Shown here: in pieces, positions 35,965 through 48,848 of the stretch
Position numbering within the stretch: the first letter of the stretch is position 1
How the letters are laid out: each line of letters starts with the position of its first letter
Assembly (NCBI RefSeq): GCF_040702995.1
Contig: NZ_CP159992.1
Location: 2,009,501-2,073,500, forward strand
DNA length: 64,000 nt
From: Paenibacillus sp. AN1007
GTDB taxonomy: Bacteria > Bacillota > Bacilli > Paenibacillales > Paenibacillaceae
Reading direction: 5' to 3'
Notes under the pieces: generated by a model
Told to the model about the DNA's origin: nothing
The model's database searches: none
Seen by the model: the letters and a program-made list of their open reading frames with translations, nothing else
Program-made: the position numbers and the translations under genes

Positions 35965-35993
35965 TTGCTAAAACAAAAGGTCACGATTACAAT
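35965..35993 (+). promoter_or_regulatory. Promoter of the bgl operon
   Basis: TTGCTA (35965-35970) and TACAAT (35988-35993) are 17 bp apart, just before the RAT/terminator leader. Confidence 0.75.
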
Positions 35994-36008
35994 GGAAGTG
36001 TAAGTTAA

Positions 36009-36039
36009 GGATAGTGATTGTTTAATTACAAGCTAGACC
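36009..36039 (+). promoter_or_regulatory. Ribonucleic antiterminator (RAT)
   Basis: The pattern GGAT-x-GT-x-A-x-TG ... CA-x-GC-x-A-x-ACC matches the LicT/SacT-type RAT consensus, with an 8-nt apical part. Its 3' side overlaps the first bases of the terminator stem (GACCTG), so the two structures exclude each other. Confidence 0.75.
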
Positions 36040-36107
36040 TGCTTGCACATCAAAATTAATTTACGCCATAGTTGCGTTTATTTTTGATGTGCAGACAGGT
36101 CTTTTTT
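36035..36107 (+). terminator. Leader terminator controlled by BglG-type antitermination
   Basis: AGACCTG and CAGGTCT pair at the base, continued by TGCACATCAAAA and TTTTGATGTGCA, and end in six T residues. Confidence 0.88.
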
Positions 36108-36131
36108 ATTTGGAAAATAGGGGGAAATGAG

Positions 36132-36974
36132 ATGAATATCCTCAAAATCTTGAACAATAATGTGGCAGTTACTCACGACAAAATGGGTCAAGAAATTATT
36201 GTAATGGGCAAAGGGATCGCTTACCAGAAGAAGGTTGGCGATAGTCTGGATCAGCAAAGTATAGATAAAATCTATTCACTTTCTAATAAAGATGCCTTCG
36301 TGAAATTCCAGGAACTTCTGTCCGAAATTCCTATCGATTATTTTGAAGTGGCGGACCAAATTATAAACTATGCGAAGTTAACGTTAGGTAAAAAACTCAA
36401 TGAGAGTATATATATATCGCTCAGTGACCATATTTTCTCGACGATAAGTCGATATAAAGAAGGAATATCGCTTAGAAATGCTTTGCTTTGGGATATTAAA
36501 CGATTTTATGCAGACGAATTCCAGATTGGTTTGAAGGCGCTTCAATTTATTAAGGAATCTTTCGATATTCAATTTCCTGAAGATGAGGCAGGTTTTCTTG
36601 CATTGCATATTGTCAACGCTGAGACTCCCCAAGAAACTCAAGACATTTACAGAGTGACCAAAATCATTCAAGAGATCAGTGATATAGTTAGATATTTTTT
36701 TCAAATGGAGTTTGATGAACAATCCGTAGCATTTTTTAGATTTGTCACTCATTTGAAGTTTTTTGCTCAGCGATTAATCAGTGGAAACTTGCATGAGAGT
36801 GAGAGTGATACAGATCTATTAGATGTGATCAAAGAGAAACACCCGAATTCTTACCAGTGTGTAGGAAAAATCGAAACTTATATTAAGAATAACTACCAGT
36901 ATAACTTAACAAACGAAGAGAAATTGTATCTAACGGTTCACATCCAACGTGTTGTGCACAAAACAAATTCATAG
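36132..36974 (+). CDS. BglG-family transcription antiterminator (LicT-like)
   Basis: 280 residues from ATG 36132 (AGGGGGAAATGAG). The N-terminal RNA-binding CAT domain (MNILKILNNNVAVTHDKMG, then MGKGIAYQKKVGD) is followed by two PTS regulation domains with the conserved His-containing segments (SLSDHIFSTISRY, FLALHIVNAE, RFVTHLKFFAQR, LTVHIQRVVH). It should bind the RAT at 36009-36039 when the substrate is present and let transcription pass into the PTS operon, including its own gene. Confidence 0.93.
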   Translation: MNILKILNNNVAVTHDKMGQEIIVMGKGIAYQKKVGDSLDQQSIDKIYSLSNKDAFVKFQELLSEIPIDYFEVADQIINYAKLTLGKKLNESIYISLSDHIFSTISRYKEGISLRNALLWDIKRFYADEFQIGLKALQFIKESFDIQFPEDEAGFLALHIVNAETPQETQDIYRVTKIIQEISDIVRYFFQMEFDEQSVAFFRFVTHLKFFAQRLISGNLHESESDTDLLDVIKEKHPNSYQCVGKIETYIKNNYQYNLTNEEKLYLTVHIQRVVHKTNS

Positions 36975-37080
36975 CAGTTTTCATTAAAGGAGGTGAGGTT
37001 TCTTGCAACGCAGGATGGTGACATTAAGTTGGCCAAACCCTTCACTAAGCTGTTTCAGCTAAATTTGGAGGAAAATAAAA

Positions 37081-39023
37081 TGAGAAAATATCAACAGTTG
37101 GCCGAGGAAATTGTAAAGACAGTGGGTGGTTCCGAAAATGTTCTTGATCTCACTCATTGCATGACCCGGTTGAGATTTCAACTAAGGGACGGTTCATTGC
37201 CCAACGATGAAGTATTGAAGCAAATGGATGGCATCGTATCCGTCATGCGTTCTGGTGGGCAGTATCAGGTTGTAATCGGCAATCATGTTTCCGAGGTGTA
37301 TTCGGAAGTTACCCAACTAACTAAAGTGGGCGAAAAACCAACTGCCCCAATAACAGATAAGGAGATCAAAAAGAAGAAACCCTTTGATGCCTTTATTGAT
37401 GTCGTGTCAAACTTATTTCAGCCGATTTTGGGAATTCTGTGTGCTGCAGGTATGTTAAAAGGTTTTAATATTTTGTTTAACGCGATGGGGCTTTATACAG
37501 CTGATAGCGGAGCATACATGATCATCAATGCTATGGGAGATGCATTGTTTATGTTTCTTCCTGTGTTTTTAGGATACACCTCTGCTAATAAATTTAAAGT
37601 ACAGCCTTTTACTGGGATTCTCATTGGACTGGCCATGTGTTACCCTGCTATTCAGTTGAATACCTTGGCAGCAACAAAAGAGCCACTGTATACATTATTT
37701 AGCGGTACAATTATAAGCTCTCCTGTCTATTTGGATGTGTTTGGTATTCCGTTGATTGGTATGAACTATACATCAACTGTACTTCCAGTCATCATCGTCG
37801 TATATTTTGCATCAAAAGTGCAGCGTGTGTTGGACAAGATTATTCCAAGTGTAATCAAATTCTTTATTGTACCGATGCTCACGGTCTTTATTTCTTTAAC
37901 CTTAGGTTTTTTACTGATAGGTCCTTTGGCAAACTACGGATCAGAGCTTATAGCGCAGGGGATATTTGCTGTTCGAGATGCGAGCCCATTAGTAGCCGGA
38001 TTTCTACTTGCATCCCTATGGCAGATTCTTATGGTATTTGGCCTGCATTGGGGAATTATCCCCGTCTATATTAACAACATCACAAGCCTGGGTTTCGACA
38101 ACGTATTAACTATGGCTTTTGCCACCACGTTTTCTCAAATGGCTATTACTCTTGCCATCATCCTTAAAACAAAGGATAAAAATTTAAAGGCACTCGGCAT
38201 ACCGGCAGCTGTATCCGCTCTATTCGGTATAACAGAGCCTATTGTTTATGGTATTACCTTACCGCGAAAAAAATTGTTTATCATGAGCTGTATTGTTTCA
38301 GGTATTGCTGGCGGTTTTTACGGCTTCTATAACTTCAGAGAGTTTACATTTGGAGGACTGGGCATATTTGAATTTATGACCATGTTTGATCCCGAGAACC
38401 CAGGAATCACGAACCTCATGATTGGTATTATTGGTGTTGTTTTTGCTATGGTAGCTTCGTTTGTACTAACACTTTTCTTGTTCAAAGATGATAAATCCAA
38501 GCCAAGCTCTGACAAAACGATAAACGTATCATCTACACCAGAATCCAAACCAGAGTTGAAATCTGAGAAAAAGCATACGATGCATAGTCCGATGAACGGA
38601 GAAGTCATTCCTATTAAAGAGGTTCAAGACGAGGCGTTTTCGCAAGAACTTTTGGGCAGAGGAATCGCGATTAAGCCTGTGACCGGGGAACTATTTGCAC
38701 CTTTTGATGGGAAGGTTGTTACATTGTTTCCTACAAAACATGCTTTTGGATTAGTGTCAGATGAAGGAATGGAAGTCCTTATTCATATCGGATTTAATAC
38801 GGTTCGTCTGAAAGGTAAATATTTCGAGACCTTCGTACAAGAAGGAGACGTTGTTAAACAAGGACAGAAATTGGCTGAATTTAATATTGCCGAAATTGAG
38901 AGAGAAGGATATTCGGTTGAAACGCCAATGATCGTTACAAACACAGATAGTTATCTTGAGATTATTGAGACTAAAGGAAAACAAGTAAATGCAGGGGATG
39001 TTTTGCTTACAGGTTTGATTTAA
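37081..39023 (+). CDS. Beta-glucoside PTS transporter, EIIBCA
   Basis: 647 residues from ATG 37081 behind GGAGGAAA; the frame is open upstream to 36993 but lacks a better start. Domain order: IIB with the phosphorylated Cys in LTHCMTRLRF, a long membrane IIC part (about 105-470; HWGIIPVYINN, GITEPIVYG), a Lys/Ser-rich linker and IIA with the active His in VLIHIGFNTV. Takes up and phosphorylates aryl- or oligo-beta-glucosides for the two downstream GH1 enzymes. Confidence 0.94.
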
Positions 39024-39037
39024 CAATTTTATCTTAA

Positions 39038-40483
<1,446 letters not shown>

Positions 40484-40508
40484 CACTAATTTAATGATGA
40501 GAGGATAG

Positions 40509-41945
<1,437 letters not shown>

Positions 41946-41952
41946 TTCATAG

Positions 41953-42003
41953 GCAAAACCTTAGGCAGGTAGCATTGTAACCTGTCTTGGTTTTGCTTTT
42001 TCC
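41953..42003 (+). terminator. Terminator of the bgl operon
   Basis: GCAAAACC and GGTTTTGC with an inner GGCAGGT/ACCTGTC stem, followed by T residues. Confidence 0.9.
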
Positions 42004-42217
42004 TAGTTGTATGGGCATATATTGTTTTCTAGTCGGTTTCCTACTTGAAGAATGAACACTGAATTCAGCCCTTTTATATAAACAAGCAGCTGCATGGTAT
42101 TCATATCAAAAGAATTAGATTACAATGAAAGATACACCACAACTCTAAATGGACTTTTGATAATAACTTCGCATTATATTACTATAATAATTGTTAATAA
42201 ACATAAGGAGTATTACG

Positions 42218-42796
42218 ATGAGCGAACAGAAGAAAAAAATCATAACAGCAGCCAGGAATTTATTTCACACCAAAGGGTTTTCTGAAACTTCAATGAACCA
42301 AATTATTGAAGCTTCGGAATCTAGTAAGGGTAATTTATATCATCACTTTAAAAATAAAGAAAATCTCTTTGTTTTCATCCTTGAAGAGGATGCTAATCAA
42401 TGGCTAGAAGATTGGAAACAGGAAGTTGAAAATACACAGGCTGATTCTGATCATATTTTATATGTTCTTGCAGATTATATAGCCAAGTCTAGGGGGAACC
42501 TTTATTATCATAAAACAACCGCAGAGTTCTACAGTAGTGCTTTTAAATCAGATGAGATCACGGAAAAAATCAAGGAAATAGACAAGTTATATCTTGATTT
42601 TTTTGTTAATATTATTAAAGAATGTCAGGCGGCAAAACAAATTAATCCAGTTGAAGATCCAAAATTGTTAGGATATTTTCTTATGTCCTTGTTATTTATA
42701 AGTAATGACTATAAACATTATAGTGATGATATTGAAGTAAAAGAGAATAATTATAACAAAAAAGCCATAGATATTTTCTTGAAGGGCGTAAATTAA
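42218..42796 (+). CDS. TetR-family regulator
   Basis: 192 residues from ATG 42218 behind AAGGAG. HTH: FHTKGFSETSMNQIIEASES then KGNLYHHFKNKENLF. It is followed by an FAD monooxygenase whose upstream region carries an AGACCG..CGGTCT palindrome, its likely target. Confidence 0.88.
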   Translation: MSEQKKKIITAARNLFHTKGFSETSMNQIIEASESSKGNLYHHFKNKENLFVFILEEDANQWLEDWKQEVENTQADSDHILYVLADYIAKSRGNLYYHKTTAEFYSSAFKSDEITEKIKEIDKLYLDFFVNIIKECQAAKQINPVEDPKLLGYFLMSLLFISNDYKHYSDDIEVKENNYNKKAIDIFLKGVN

Positions 42797-42854
42797 CAAA
42801 ATTCTTTCAAAATTAAAAATAAAATTGATGTTTAATTTTTTTTGTATTATGATT

Positions 42855-42868
42855 AGACCGAACGGTCT
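42855..42868. promoter_or_regulatory. TetR-type operator before the monooxygenase
   Basis: AGACCGAACGGTCT is a near-perfect inverted repeat of the ACCG-x-x-CGGT class, 27 bp before the monooxygenase start. Confidence 0.75.
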
Positions 42869-42894
42869 GTCTGTAAAATAAAGGAGGCGAAATA

Positions 42895-44010
42895 ATGAAT
42901 CACAATCATGTCATTATTATCGGAAGTGGTGTAGCTGGGATAGCCACAGCTTTATTCTTGAGAAAGGCAGGAATTGCAAGCACCATTTATGAAGGTAGAA
43001 CAGCTGAATTAGAAAAGGGAGCTGGTTTTTTACTTACTTCAAACGGTGTAAATGTCTTAGCTGAGATCGGATGTAAAGACAAAGTTATTTCAAATTCAAC
43101 GATTATTAAAAGTATTTATCAAATAAATAGTGAAAATGAAGTTGAATCAATAACAAATAACTACAATGAAAAGCACTATAAATCCCCAATGATCAATGTC
43201 ATGAGATCCAACATTGTTAAAGTCCTCTTGGAGGAAGCTCAGCGTCAAGGAATCGAAATCAAGTATGATAAAAAGTTGATTTCAGTAAATCAAAGTTCAA
43301 AATCAGTTGAAGCATTTTTTGAAGATGGAACCTCTGTCAAAGGTGATATTGTTGTCGGGGCAGATGGAACTTTTTCTAAAACGAGAGAAGCCGTAGCATC
43401 TGACGCTAAATTGGATTATAGCGGTATGTGGGGACTGCAGGGGGTATCGTATGTTGATGATTTCGAATGGGATGAATCAAGTGGTTATTTGTACTACGAC
43501 GAGAATCTGTCCTTTGTCTTTGGCAAAGCGCACCCTACAAACAAGATGAATATCTTATGGCAAGCATTCTCAATAGCTCCTGAGAAACTACCAACAAAAG
43601 ATTTTGAAAAAGCCTCCACACAAACGATCAGAGAGTTATTAAATAAAATGATGAAAGATTGGAAAGTCACGAACAATCTGTTTAAAATTGTTGAAAACAC
43701 AGAGCAGATTTTCGCAAGAAGTATTCACGAAGTGAAGAATTTAACTACGTGGTCAAAAGGGCGCGTTGTTCTGGTTGGGGATGCTGTGCATACAGCTAAT
43801 CCTTTTGTAGGTCAAGGAGCTTCATACAGCCTTGAAGATGCCATGGTTTTAGCAAAAAATTTAAGAGACCATGATTACCGGGATGCGTTTCACTATTATG
43901 AAAAGGACCGAAGAAAAAGGACAGAAGAATTAAATGCTTTGTTCCTGAACAAACACATGGAGTTCAATATGGATAAAAAGATTAATGAATACAAAATTAC
44001 ATGGGAATAA
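42895..44010 (+). CDS. FAD-dependent monooxygenase (class A, TetX-like)
   Basis: 371 residues from ATG 42895 (AAAGGAGGCG). Motifs: IIIGSGVAGIATALFLRKAG (FAD ADP-binding), GDIVVGADGTFSKTR (DG motif) and VLVGDAVHTANPFVGQGASY (GD motif). It belongs to the PHBH/TetX-like hydroxylases. The pairing with TetR suggests a drug or xenobiotic as substrate, but this cannot be fixed from sequence. Confidence 0.85.
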   Translation: MNHNHVIIIGSGVAGIATALFLRKAGIASTIYEGRTAELEKGAGFLLTSNGVNVLAEIGCKDKVISNSTIIKSIYQINSENEVESITNNYNEKHYKSPMINVMRSNIVKVLLEEAQRQGIEIKYDKKLISVNQSSKSVEAFFEDGTSVKGDIVVGADGTFSKTREAVASDAKLDYSGMWGLQGVSYVDDFEWDESSGYLYYDENLSFVFGKAHPTNKMNILWQAFSIAPEKLPTKDFEKASTQTIRELLNKMMKDWKVTNNLFKIVENTEQIFARSIHEVKNLTTWSKGRVVLVGDAVHTANPFVGQGASYSLEDAMVLAKNLRDHDYRDAFHYYEKDRRKRTEELNALFLNKHMEFNMDKKINEYKITWE

Positions 44011-44132
44011 GTACGTTCTAATATATAAAATCAAGCACCTACAGACTGTAACATGCACTAATTTACTCAACATGTTAGCCATCTAATCAATCTGGTAGGT
44101 TACAAAAGCACCTATTAATCTACCAAATCAAT

Positions 44133-44164
44133 AAAAGTCGCTATGATATAGCGGCTTTTATTTT
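44133..44164 (+). terminator. Terminator after the monooxygenase
   Basis: AAAAGTCGCTAT and ATAGCGGCTTTT form a stem with a tiny loop and a T-rich end. Confidence 0.82.
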
Positions 44165-44209
44165 GATAAAAATGAACGAATACTCAAAGATAAAGGGGTT
44201 TTGTAATAT

Positions 44210-45040
44210 ATGTTACGGAAATATTTAACCATCGGAGAGTTTTCGAAGTTAACGGATCTTCCTAGTCGAACACTCCATTTTTACGATCAGAATGGTGTGT
44301 TAAAACCGGTGAAAGTCGATCCGAAAACGAACTACCGATACTATAGTGTAAGTCAAATATTAGACGCTAATTTAATCAAGGCATTTAAATTTTTAGGCGT
44401 ACCTCTTAATCAAATAGAAGAAGTTCAAACCTATACACCGGAGGAACTACTTCGATTTCTAAGCAAACAAGAAGATGTACTTGAGGATAAAATCAGACAA
44501 ATTAACGAAGTTCAAAAGAACTTGCAAATAATGAAGCAAAATTTCACACAACAATATACAGAGTCTGCAAGTAAAGAAGTATACATCAAAACATTTGAGA
44601 AGCAAAATTTACTGAAAATAACCATAAGAGAATCTTCTGAAATAGGCGTATGGAGTCAAGTGCTGAATAATATTGTTCAATCCCATGAGCAATTCAATAA
44701 GCAAACTATATTTGGAGGCATTCTTCCATTTGAATCCTATCAGTCCTATGAAGAAATTAAATATGATAGCATTTTTATACCTGTTATAACTGAGATTGAG
44801 GATAAGTATTTACCAAGTAATATAGAGCGGATTACATTAGAAGCCGGTGAATATGCGGTAATTGCATTCGCAATTCATTCAGATGAGTTTATGGAGATGT
44901 ACAATAAATTGAGAAACTATGTAGAAAAACATAAATTAAACGCTGCTTCTCATATCTATGAGTATTTTTATCCGTTAAATTTCAAAATGAATAATGCATC
45001 ATGTTTTGATATTGAATTAAAAGTAAAAATTTTAAAATAA
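44210..45040 (+). CDS. MerR-family multidrug-responsive activator (BmrR-like)
   Basis: 276 residues. N-terminal MerR winged helix (LTIGEFSKLTDLPSRTLHFY, NYRYYSVSQI), a coiled dimerisation helix (about 80-120), and a C-terminal effector domain of the GyrI/BmrR type (ERITLEAGEYAVIAF). It lies directly before an MFS efflux gene whose promoter has the long 19-bp spacer typical for MerR activation. Confidence 0.88.
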   Translation: MLRKYLTIGEFSKLTDLPSRTLHFYDQNGVLKPVKVDPKTNYRYYSVSQILDANLIKAFKFLGVPLNQIEEVQTYTPEELLRFLSKQEDVLEDKIRQINEVQKNLQIMKQNFTQQYTESASKEVYIKTFEKQNLLKITIRESSEIGVWSQVLNNIVQSHEQFNKQTIFGGILPFESYQSYEEIKYDSIFIPVITEIEDKYLPSNIERITLEAGEYAVIAFAIHSDEFMEMYNKLRNYVEKHKLNAASHIYEYFYPLNFKMNNASCFDIELKVKILK

Positions 45041-45045
45041 TCTCC

Positions 45046-45076
45046 TTGACCTTACATTAACTATAACCTTTAAAGT
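45046..45076 (+). promoter_or_regulatory. MerR-type promoter of the MFS gene
   Basis: TTGACC (45046-45051) and TAAAGT (45071-45076) are 19 bp apart, the over-long spacing that MerR-family activators untwist. Confidence 0.7.
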
Positions 45077-45107
45077 GTTTGATAGGTACTTTAAAGGAGG
45101 AATTGTT

Positions 45108-46286
45108 TTGGATAGGAATTCAAAATTAGTATTATCCATTTTATTAGGGAGCTTATTTATTGCTTTTATGGGAATCGGATTAGTTATTCCTGTTTTCCCG
45201 AAATTAATGGTCGAATTAAACGTTGGTGGAAAGACGGTTGGTTTATTAACAGCCATGTTTGCTTTAACCCAATTAATTGCTTCGCCCCTTACAGGGAAAG
45301 CGACAGATTACTTTGGTAGAAAAATAATGATTGTAATCGGTCTACTTATATTCGGTGGATCAGAGCTGCTATTCGCCATCGGAGATAATGTCACTGTACT
45401 ATACATCTCAAGAGCCTTAGGTGGGATTAGTGCGGCATTCATTATGCCAGCGGTATCTGCATTTATTGCTGATATCACTACAGACGAAACAAGGCCCAAA
45501 GCATACGGATATATGTCGGCAGCAATCAGTACGGGTTTAATCATTGGACCAGGCGCCGGAGGGTTTTTGGCAGATTTCGGTATTCGGACTCCGTTTTATG
45601 TCGCAGGGTTGTTGGGGATTTTAGCAGGGGTTTTTGCATGGATTATTTTACGTGAGCCTAAAAGACAAGAAACATATGAACCCAAGATGGTGAAAAAGGG
45701 GAATTTACAAAAAATTTTAATGCCAATGTTTTTAATGGCTTTTATTGTTATTTTCATCTCAAATTTCGGATTAATGAGTTTTGAATCCTTTTACGGATTA
45801 TTTGTCGATGTGAAATTAAATTTCACACCAAAAGATATTGCAATTGCGATTACTGGTGGTGCCATTGTTGGTGCAATTATTCAGATTACTTTGTTTGAAC
45901 GATTAACACGTTGGTTGGGTGAAATTAAACTTATCCGATATGTGTTATTATTGTCGGCAATTAACGCGGCAGCCTTCCCATTTTTAAATAGCTATATCGT
46001 CGTACTTATATCAACCATGTTGGCGTTCATCTTCTTTGATCTGGTTCGACCAGCCGTTACCACGTATTTAGCAAGTATAGCTGGACCAGACCAAGGGTTT
46101 GTAGGTGGAATGAATTCATTCTTTACCTCCTTAGCCAATGTCATAGCCCCAATTATTTGTGGGATCTTATTTGATATTGAGATTGCATATCCATTTTATT
46201 TAGCGGCTATTACAATCGCTTTTGGATTCGTATTAGCGATATTTTGGAAAAAAACATCTAAAGTAACTCTTGGAGTCCAAGTTTAA
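45108..46286 (+). CDS. MFS multidrug efflux transporter (Bmr/NorA-like)
   Basis: 392 residues from TTG 45108 behind AAAGGAGG. Twelve membrane helices; the conserved loop ATDYFGRKIMI (motif A) and the helix-5 antiporter motif GLIIGPGAGGFLAD (motif C) place it in the 12-TM drug:H+ antiporters. It is probably activated by the upstream MerR protein. Confidence 0.88.
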   Translation: MDRNSKLVLSILLGSLFIAFMGIGLVIPVFPKLMVELNVGGKTVGLLTAMFALTQLIASPLTGKATDYFGRKIMIVIGLLIFGGSELLFAIGDNVTVLYISRALGGISAAFIMPAVSAFIADITTDETRPKAYGYMSAAISTGLIIGPGAGGFLADFGIRTPFYVAGLLGILAGVFAWIILREPKRQETYEPKMVKKGNLQKILMPMFLMAFIVIFISNFGLMSFESFYGLFVDVKLNFTPKDIAIAITGGAIVGAIIQITLFERLTRWLGEIKLIRYVLLLSAINAAAFPFLNSYIVVLISTMLAFIFFDLVRPAVTTYLASIAGPDQGFVGGMNSFFTSLANVIAPIICGILFDIEIAYPFYLAAITIAFGFVLAIFWKKTSKVTLGVQV

Positions 46287-46393
46287 ATTCACCTCTTACC
46301 CTTTAAATTGCTCTGATCTTATCATCACATTTTTTGCCTAGGTCTAGCGTAGTGTAATGCTTTAAATGCTTAATTCCCAAGTTTAATATAAAT

Positions 46394-46427
46394 GGCTGTT
46401 CTCTAAATGAGCAGAGGACGGCCTTTT
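46394..46427 (+). terminator. Terminator after the MFS gene
   Basis: GGCTGTTCTCT and AGAGGACGGCC pair with G-U steps, followed by TTTTAT. Confidence 0.65.
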
Positions 46428-46633
46428 ATGTTAAAATTAGGAAAACATTTGTTTTCTCATTAATTATGACAACGCCCCCTTGGATTACTACAATAGGTTT
46501 TTGTCACACCTTTATTGAAATGAGTGGTGGTAAAAACTAACTTTGTTTCTTTTTACCAAAATAAAACATAATCTGCTTACAAGACATTGATTAAAGTTTC
46601 TGAAAATTACATAGTATTTAGTTCATCGTGTAG

Positions 46634-46675
46634 AGAGAACAATTCAGCAGAGTATGTCTGAGGTGTTCTCTTTTA
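46634..46675 (+). terminator. Terminator-like hairpin
   Basis: AGAGAACA and TGTTCTCT with a 22-nt loop, followed by a T-rich stretch. No gene directly upstream is recognised. Confidence 0.5.
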
Positions 46676-46686
46676 CTTATTAAAGT

Positions 46687-46729
46687 AGGGAGTGTCTTCA
46701 ACCATTTAAACGGTTTGAAGACACTCCCT
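46687..46729. repeat. Strong 43-nt hairpin, possible IS-end relic
   Basis: AGGGAGTGTCTTCAACC pairs with GGTTTGAAGACACTCCCT, with a single bulged base and a 9-nt loop. There is no T run, so a simple terminator is less likely. Confidence 0.6.
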
Positions 46730-46781
46730 AACAAAATATTTATTATACCATAATTTAGTTTCCGCATGTATACTGTAAAGT

Positions 46782-46966
46782 GGACAAGAGCGGACTATAA
46801 CTGACCTCCGTATGAGGGGAGGTGGTAATATGTCTACTTATGAAGCACTTATCCTTATGATCTCATTTGCTGCACTTGTAGTGTTAATTATTAGTAAGAA
46901 ACAGAAATAACCGCCCTCTCGCCAAAGACTGCGGTTATTTCAGGCAAAGTATTACCGCTCTTGTCC
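46782..46966 (+). ncRNA. Toxin mRNA with 5'-3' fold-back and terminator stem
   Basis: GGACAAGAGCGG (46782-46793) and CCGCTCTTGTCC (46955-46966) are perfect reverse complements flanking the toxin ORF. Inside, AAATAACCGC and GCGGTTATTT (46905-46940) form a second stem right at the stop codon. A possible antisense promoter lies on the minus strand near 46975-47005 (TTGCTA, 17 bp, TATTTT). The RNA is inferred, not shown. Confidence 0.5.
46830..46910 (+). CDS. Type I toxin-like small membrane peptide (26 aa)
   Basis: ATG 46830 has a very strong GGGGAGGTGG site. The peptide MSTYEALILMISFAALVVLI ends in a basic tail (ISKKQK). This matches the holin-like toxin (Hol_Tox/TxpA-type) pattern: short polar start, one membrane helix, Lys-rich end. 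Such toxins are controlled by an antisense RNA overlapping the 3' end. Confidence 0.82.
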   Translation: MSTYEALILMISFAALVVLIISKKQK

Positions 46967-47275
46967 GTTGTAAAATATAATTTACTAAAACAAGTAGCAA
47001 TTCAATTTTAACTTCAAACGTAACGCATTACAATATAACTATAATAGTTATTTTTATTCTTTAAAAAAATGTAACACGTTGAATATAATTACACCACTAA
47101 CCAGAACATGGATAACGGTGTTTTTCTTTTGACGGATTGCAATATGAAGTGAGACACCTGCTGGGAATTAATAAAAAAAGCCCAAATTCGGATTCGTTTT
47201 CTTTCAATTGCCGACCGATTTAGAATATCGCTTCTCCAGCAATACCTTTGTATGTGTTTATTTTAATGGTTAGCA
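46967..47275. other. AT-rich spacer downstream of the toxin locus
   Basis: No gene. It may contain the promoter of an antisense RNA on the minus strand. Confidence 0.35.
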
Positions 47276-47968
47276 TTGGGAGATCGGAAAGAAAATCGTG
47301 AAATAGAAACATACGTTTTTTTATGCTGCTGTAACGGTGGAAATGATAAAATGGTTAAATATTTACATATGATCCGCTGGCGCTTGTACGTATTGTCCTT
47401 CAGCGGCATGTTGAAGAGAATATTCAAGGAAAGTTTTATAAAGCAAAGCAATTTGCTTGTTAAGAATACTTGTCTAAACTGTCGGATGAATCCTTTGGAA
47501 AATTTGCTCAGGGAATACATGAAACGACACCATCTTGAGTTCATCACGTTAGAGAATTGGAAGCAAGATGGGGAACTCATCTTCGAAATTATTTTGAACA
47601 AGAGGTTTATAGGCAGTTGGAAATTGACTTCAAGAAAAGAGGATTTGGGGCTACCGGTCTTGGTGTACTTGATATTGGGAATAACATTTTCTACGATTGT
47701 GAATTTGTCCAGCACTGGAGTACAATTCAATATATCGTGGAAAAGTCTTACCCAAGATATGCTAAAGCATTAGAAAAAATGTACATTTACGAAAGACTTG
47801 AGGAGTTTGGATGTTCCTGAAGAATTTGGAATGAACCGTCAGCTCATGGAAAGAGTCATGACCGATCAAGGATATCGGGATTTTCGTGAGTTTACTCGCC
47901 TAGATGATCTGGCGGCAGCTAATCATGTTGATTGGCTGCCTTCTTTTTTTGATCTTACGTTTCTTTAA
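47276..47968 (+). pseudogene. Decayed gene of unknown family
   Basis: A protein-like series continues across frames: YDPLALVRIVLQRHVEENIQ, FYKAKQFA (then TAA), EYLSKLSDESFGKFAQGIHE, then EARWGTHLRNYFEQEVYRQL, LGVLDIGNNIFYDCEFVQHW up to 47820, and VPEEFGMNRQLMERVMTDQG to TAA at 47968. At least two stops and one frameshift break it. No family recognised. Confidence 0.45.
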
Positions 47969-48134
47969 TCAAATTTATTAAAGAACGTTCAATTGTTTCT
48001 GCTGAGCGACCTTATGCTATATAGAGAGAGTTGAAATCAGAATAATACAGCCTTTCTTAAAAAATGAATCTAATCTTTATGCAATACGTTAATTATGGTA
48101 GGATTATCCTGAAATAGAAAGGAGTACAACAACA

Positions 48135-48716
48135 TTGAAGAGGTTACCATGGATATTAGGAATATCTTTAATATTAGCTGTTTTAGCGGCAGGCTGTAGT
48201 TCAAATTCACAAACGGTCACTGAGAACCTAGGAACTGAAGTGAAGAATCCAACAGATCCTTCAGTTAAAGAAAATCTAACTGAAAAATACATCAAAGCAG
48301 CTGGGGAATTCAAATTGAAGGAATATACGATTAGTGATATTCCTGAAAATCCTCCGTCTGAAGAAGAATCTGTTAAACGCTACGAGGTGATGGAGCCCTT
48401 TTTCGCTCGAAATTTCGAAGAAGAACCTGTCCACCTGAGTCATACATCACTAGTCCTACGAGCCGCGTCCAAACAACAAGCTTCAATGAAACCGGAGAAC
48501 ATGAAATTCTCAGTTTATCAAGAGTTAGAGGATTACGTTGATTTGGACTACACAATGGATCTCGTGCTTGAGAAAGAAAACGGTGAAAAACAGGTTGTTC
48601 CCTTGAAGGGAGTTCTTACACTCGTAAACAAAAATGATAAATGGCTTGTTCAAGCCGATGATTTTGACCAATCAGCTTTCAAAAAATTACTTCCGGATAC
48701 TGAAGTATCTAAATAA
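48135..48716 (+). CDS. Lipoprotein of unknown function
   Basis: 193 residues from TTG 48135 behind AAAGGAGT. Signal peptide with lipobox LAAGC (Cys21), then an acidic soluble domain (EYTISDIPENPPSEEESVKR, VPLKGVLTLVNKNDKWLVQ). The NTF2-like ending suggests a small extracytoplasmic domain. It is intact although next to a decayed gene. Confidence 0.7.
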   Translation: MKRLPWILGISLILAVLAAGCSSNSQTVTENLGTEVKNPTDPSVKENLTEKYIKAAGEFKLKEYTISDIPENPPSEEESVKRYEVMEPFFARNFEEEPVHLSHTSLVLRAASKQQASMKPENMKFSVYQELEDYVDLDYTMDLVLEKENGEKQVVPLKGVLTLVNKNDKWLVQADDFDQSAFKKLLPDTEVSK

Positions 48717-48848
48717 TAAGTTTTCATCTAAAAAGGACTTGAACAGCTTGTCGGAATTTAATACATCTTAAGCTTCCTCGGCCAAGCACTTAACAAAACA
48801 TACAAGATATTCGGATAAAAATTAGATGAAGTACGATGGAGGTAAATT

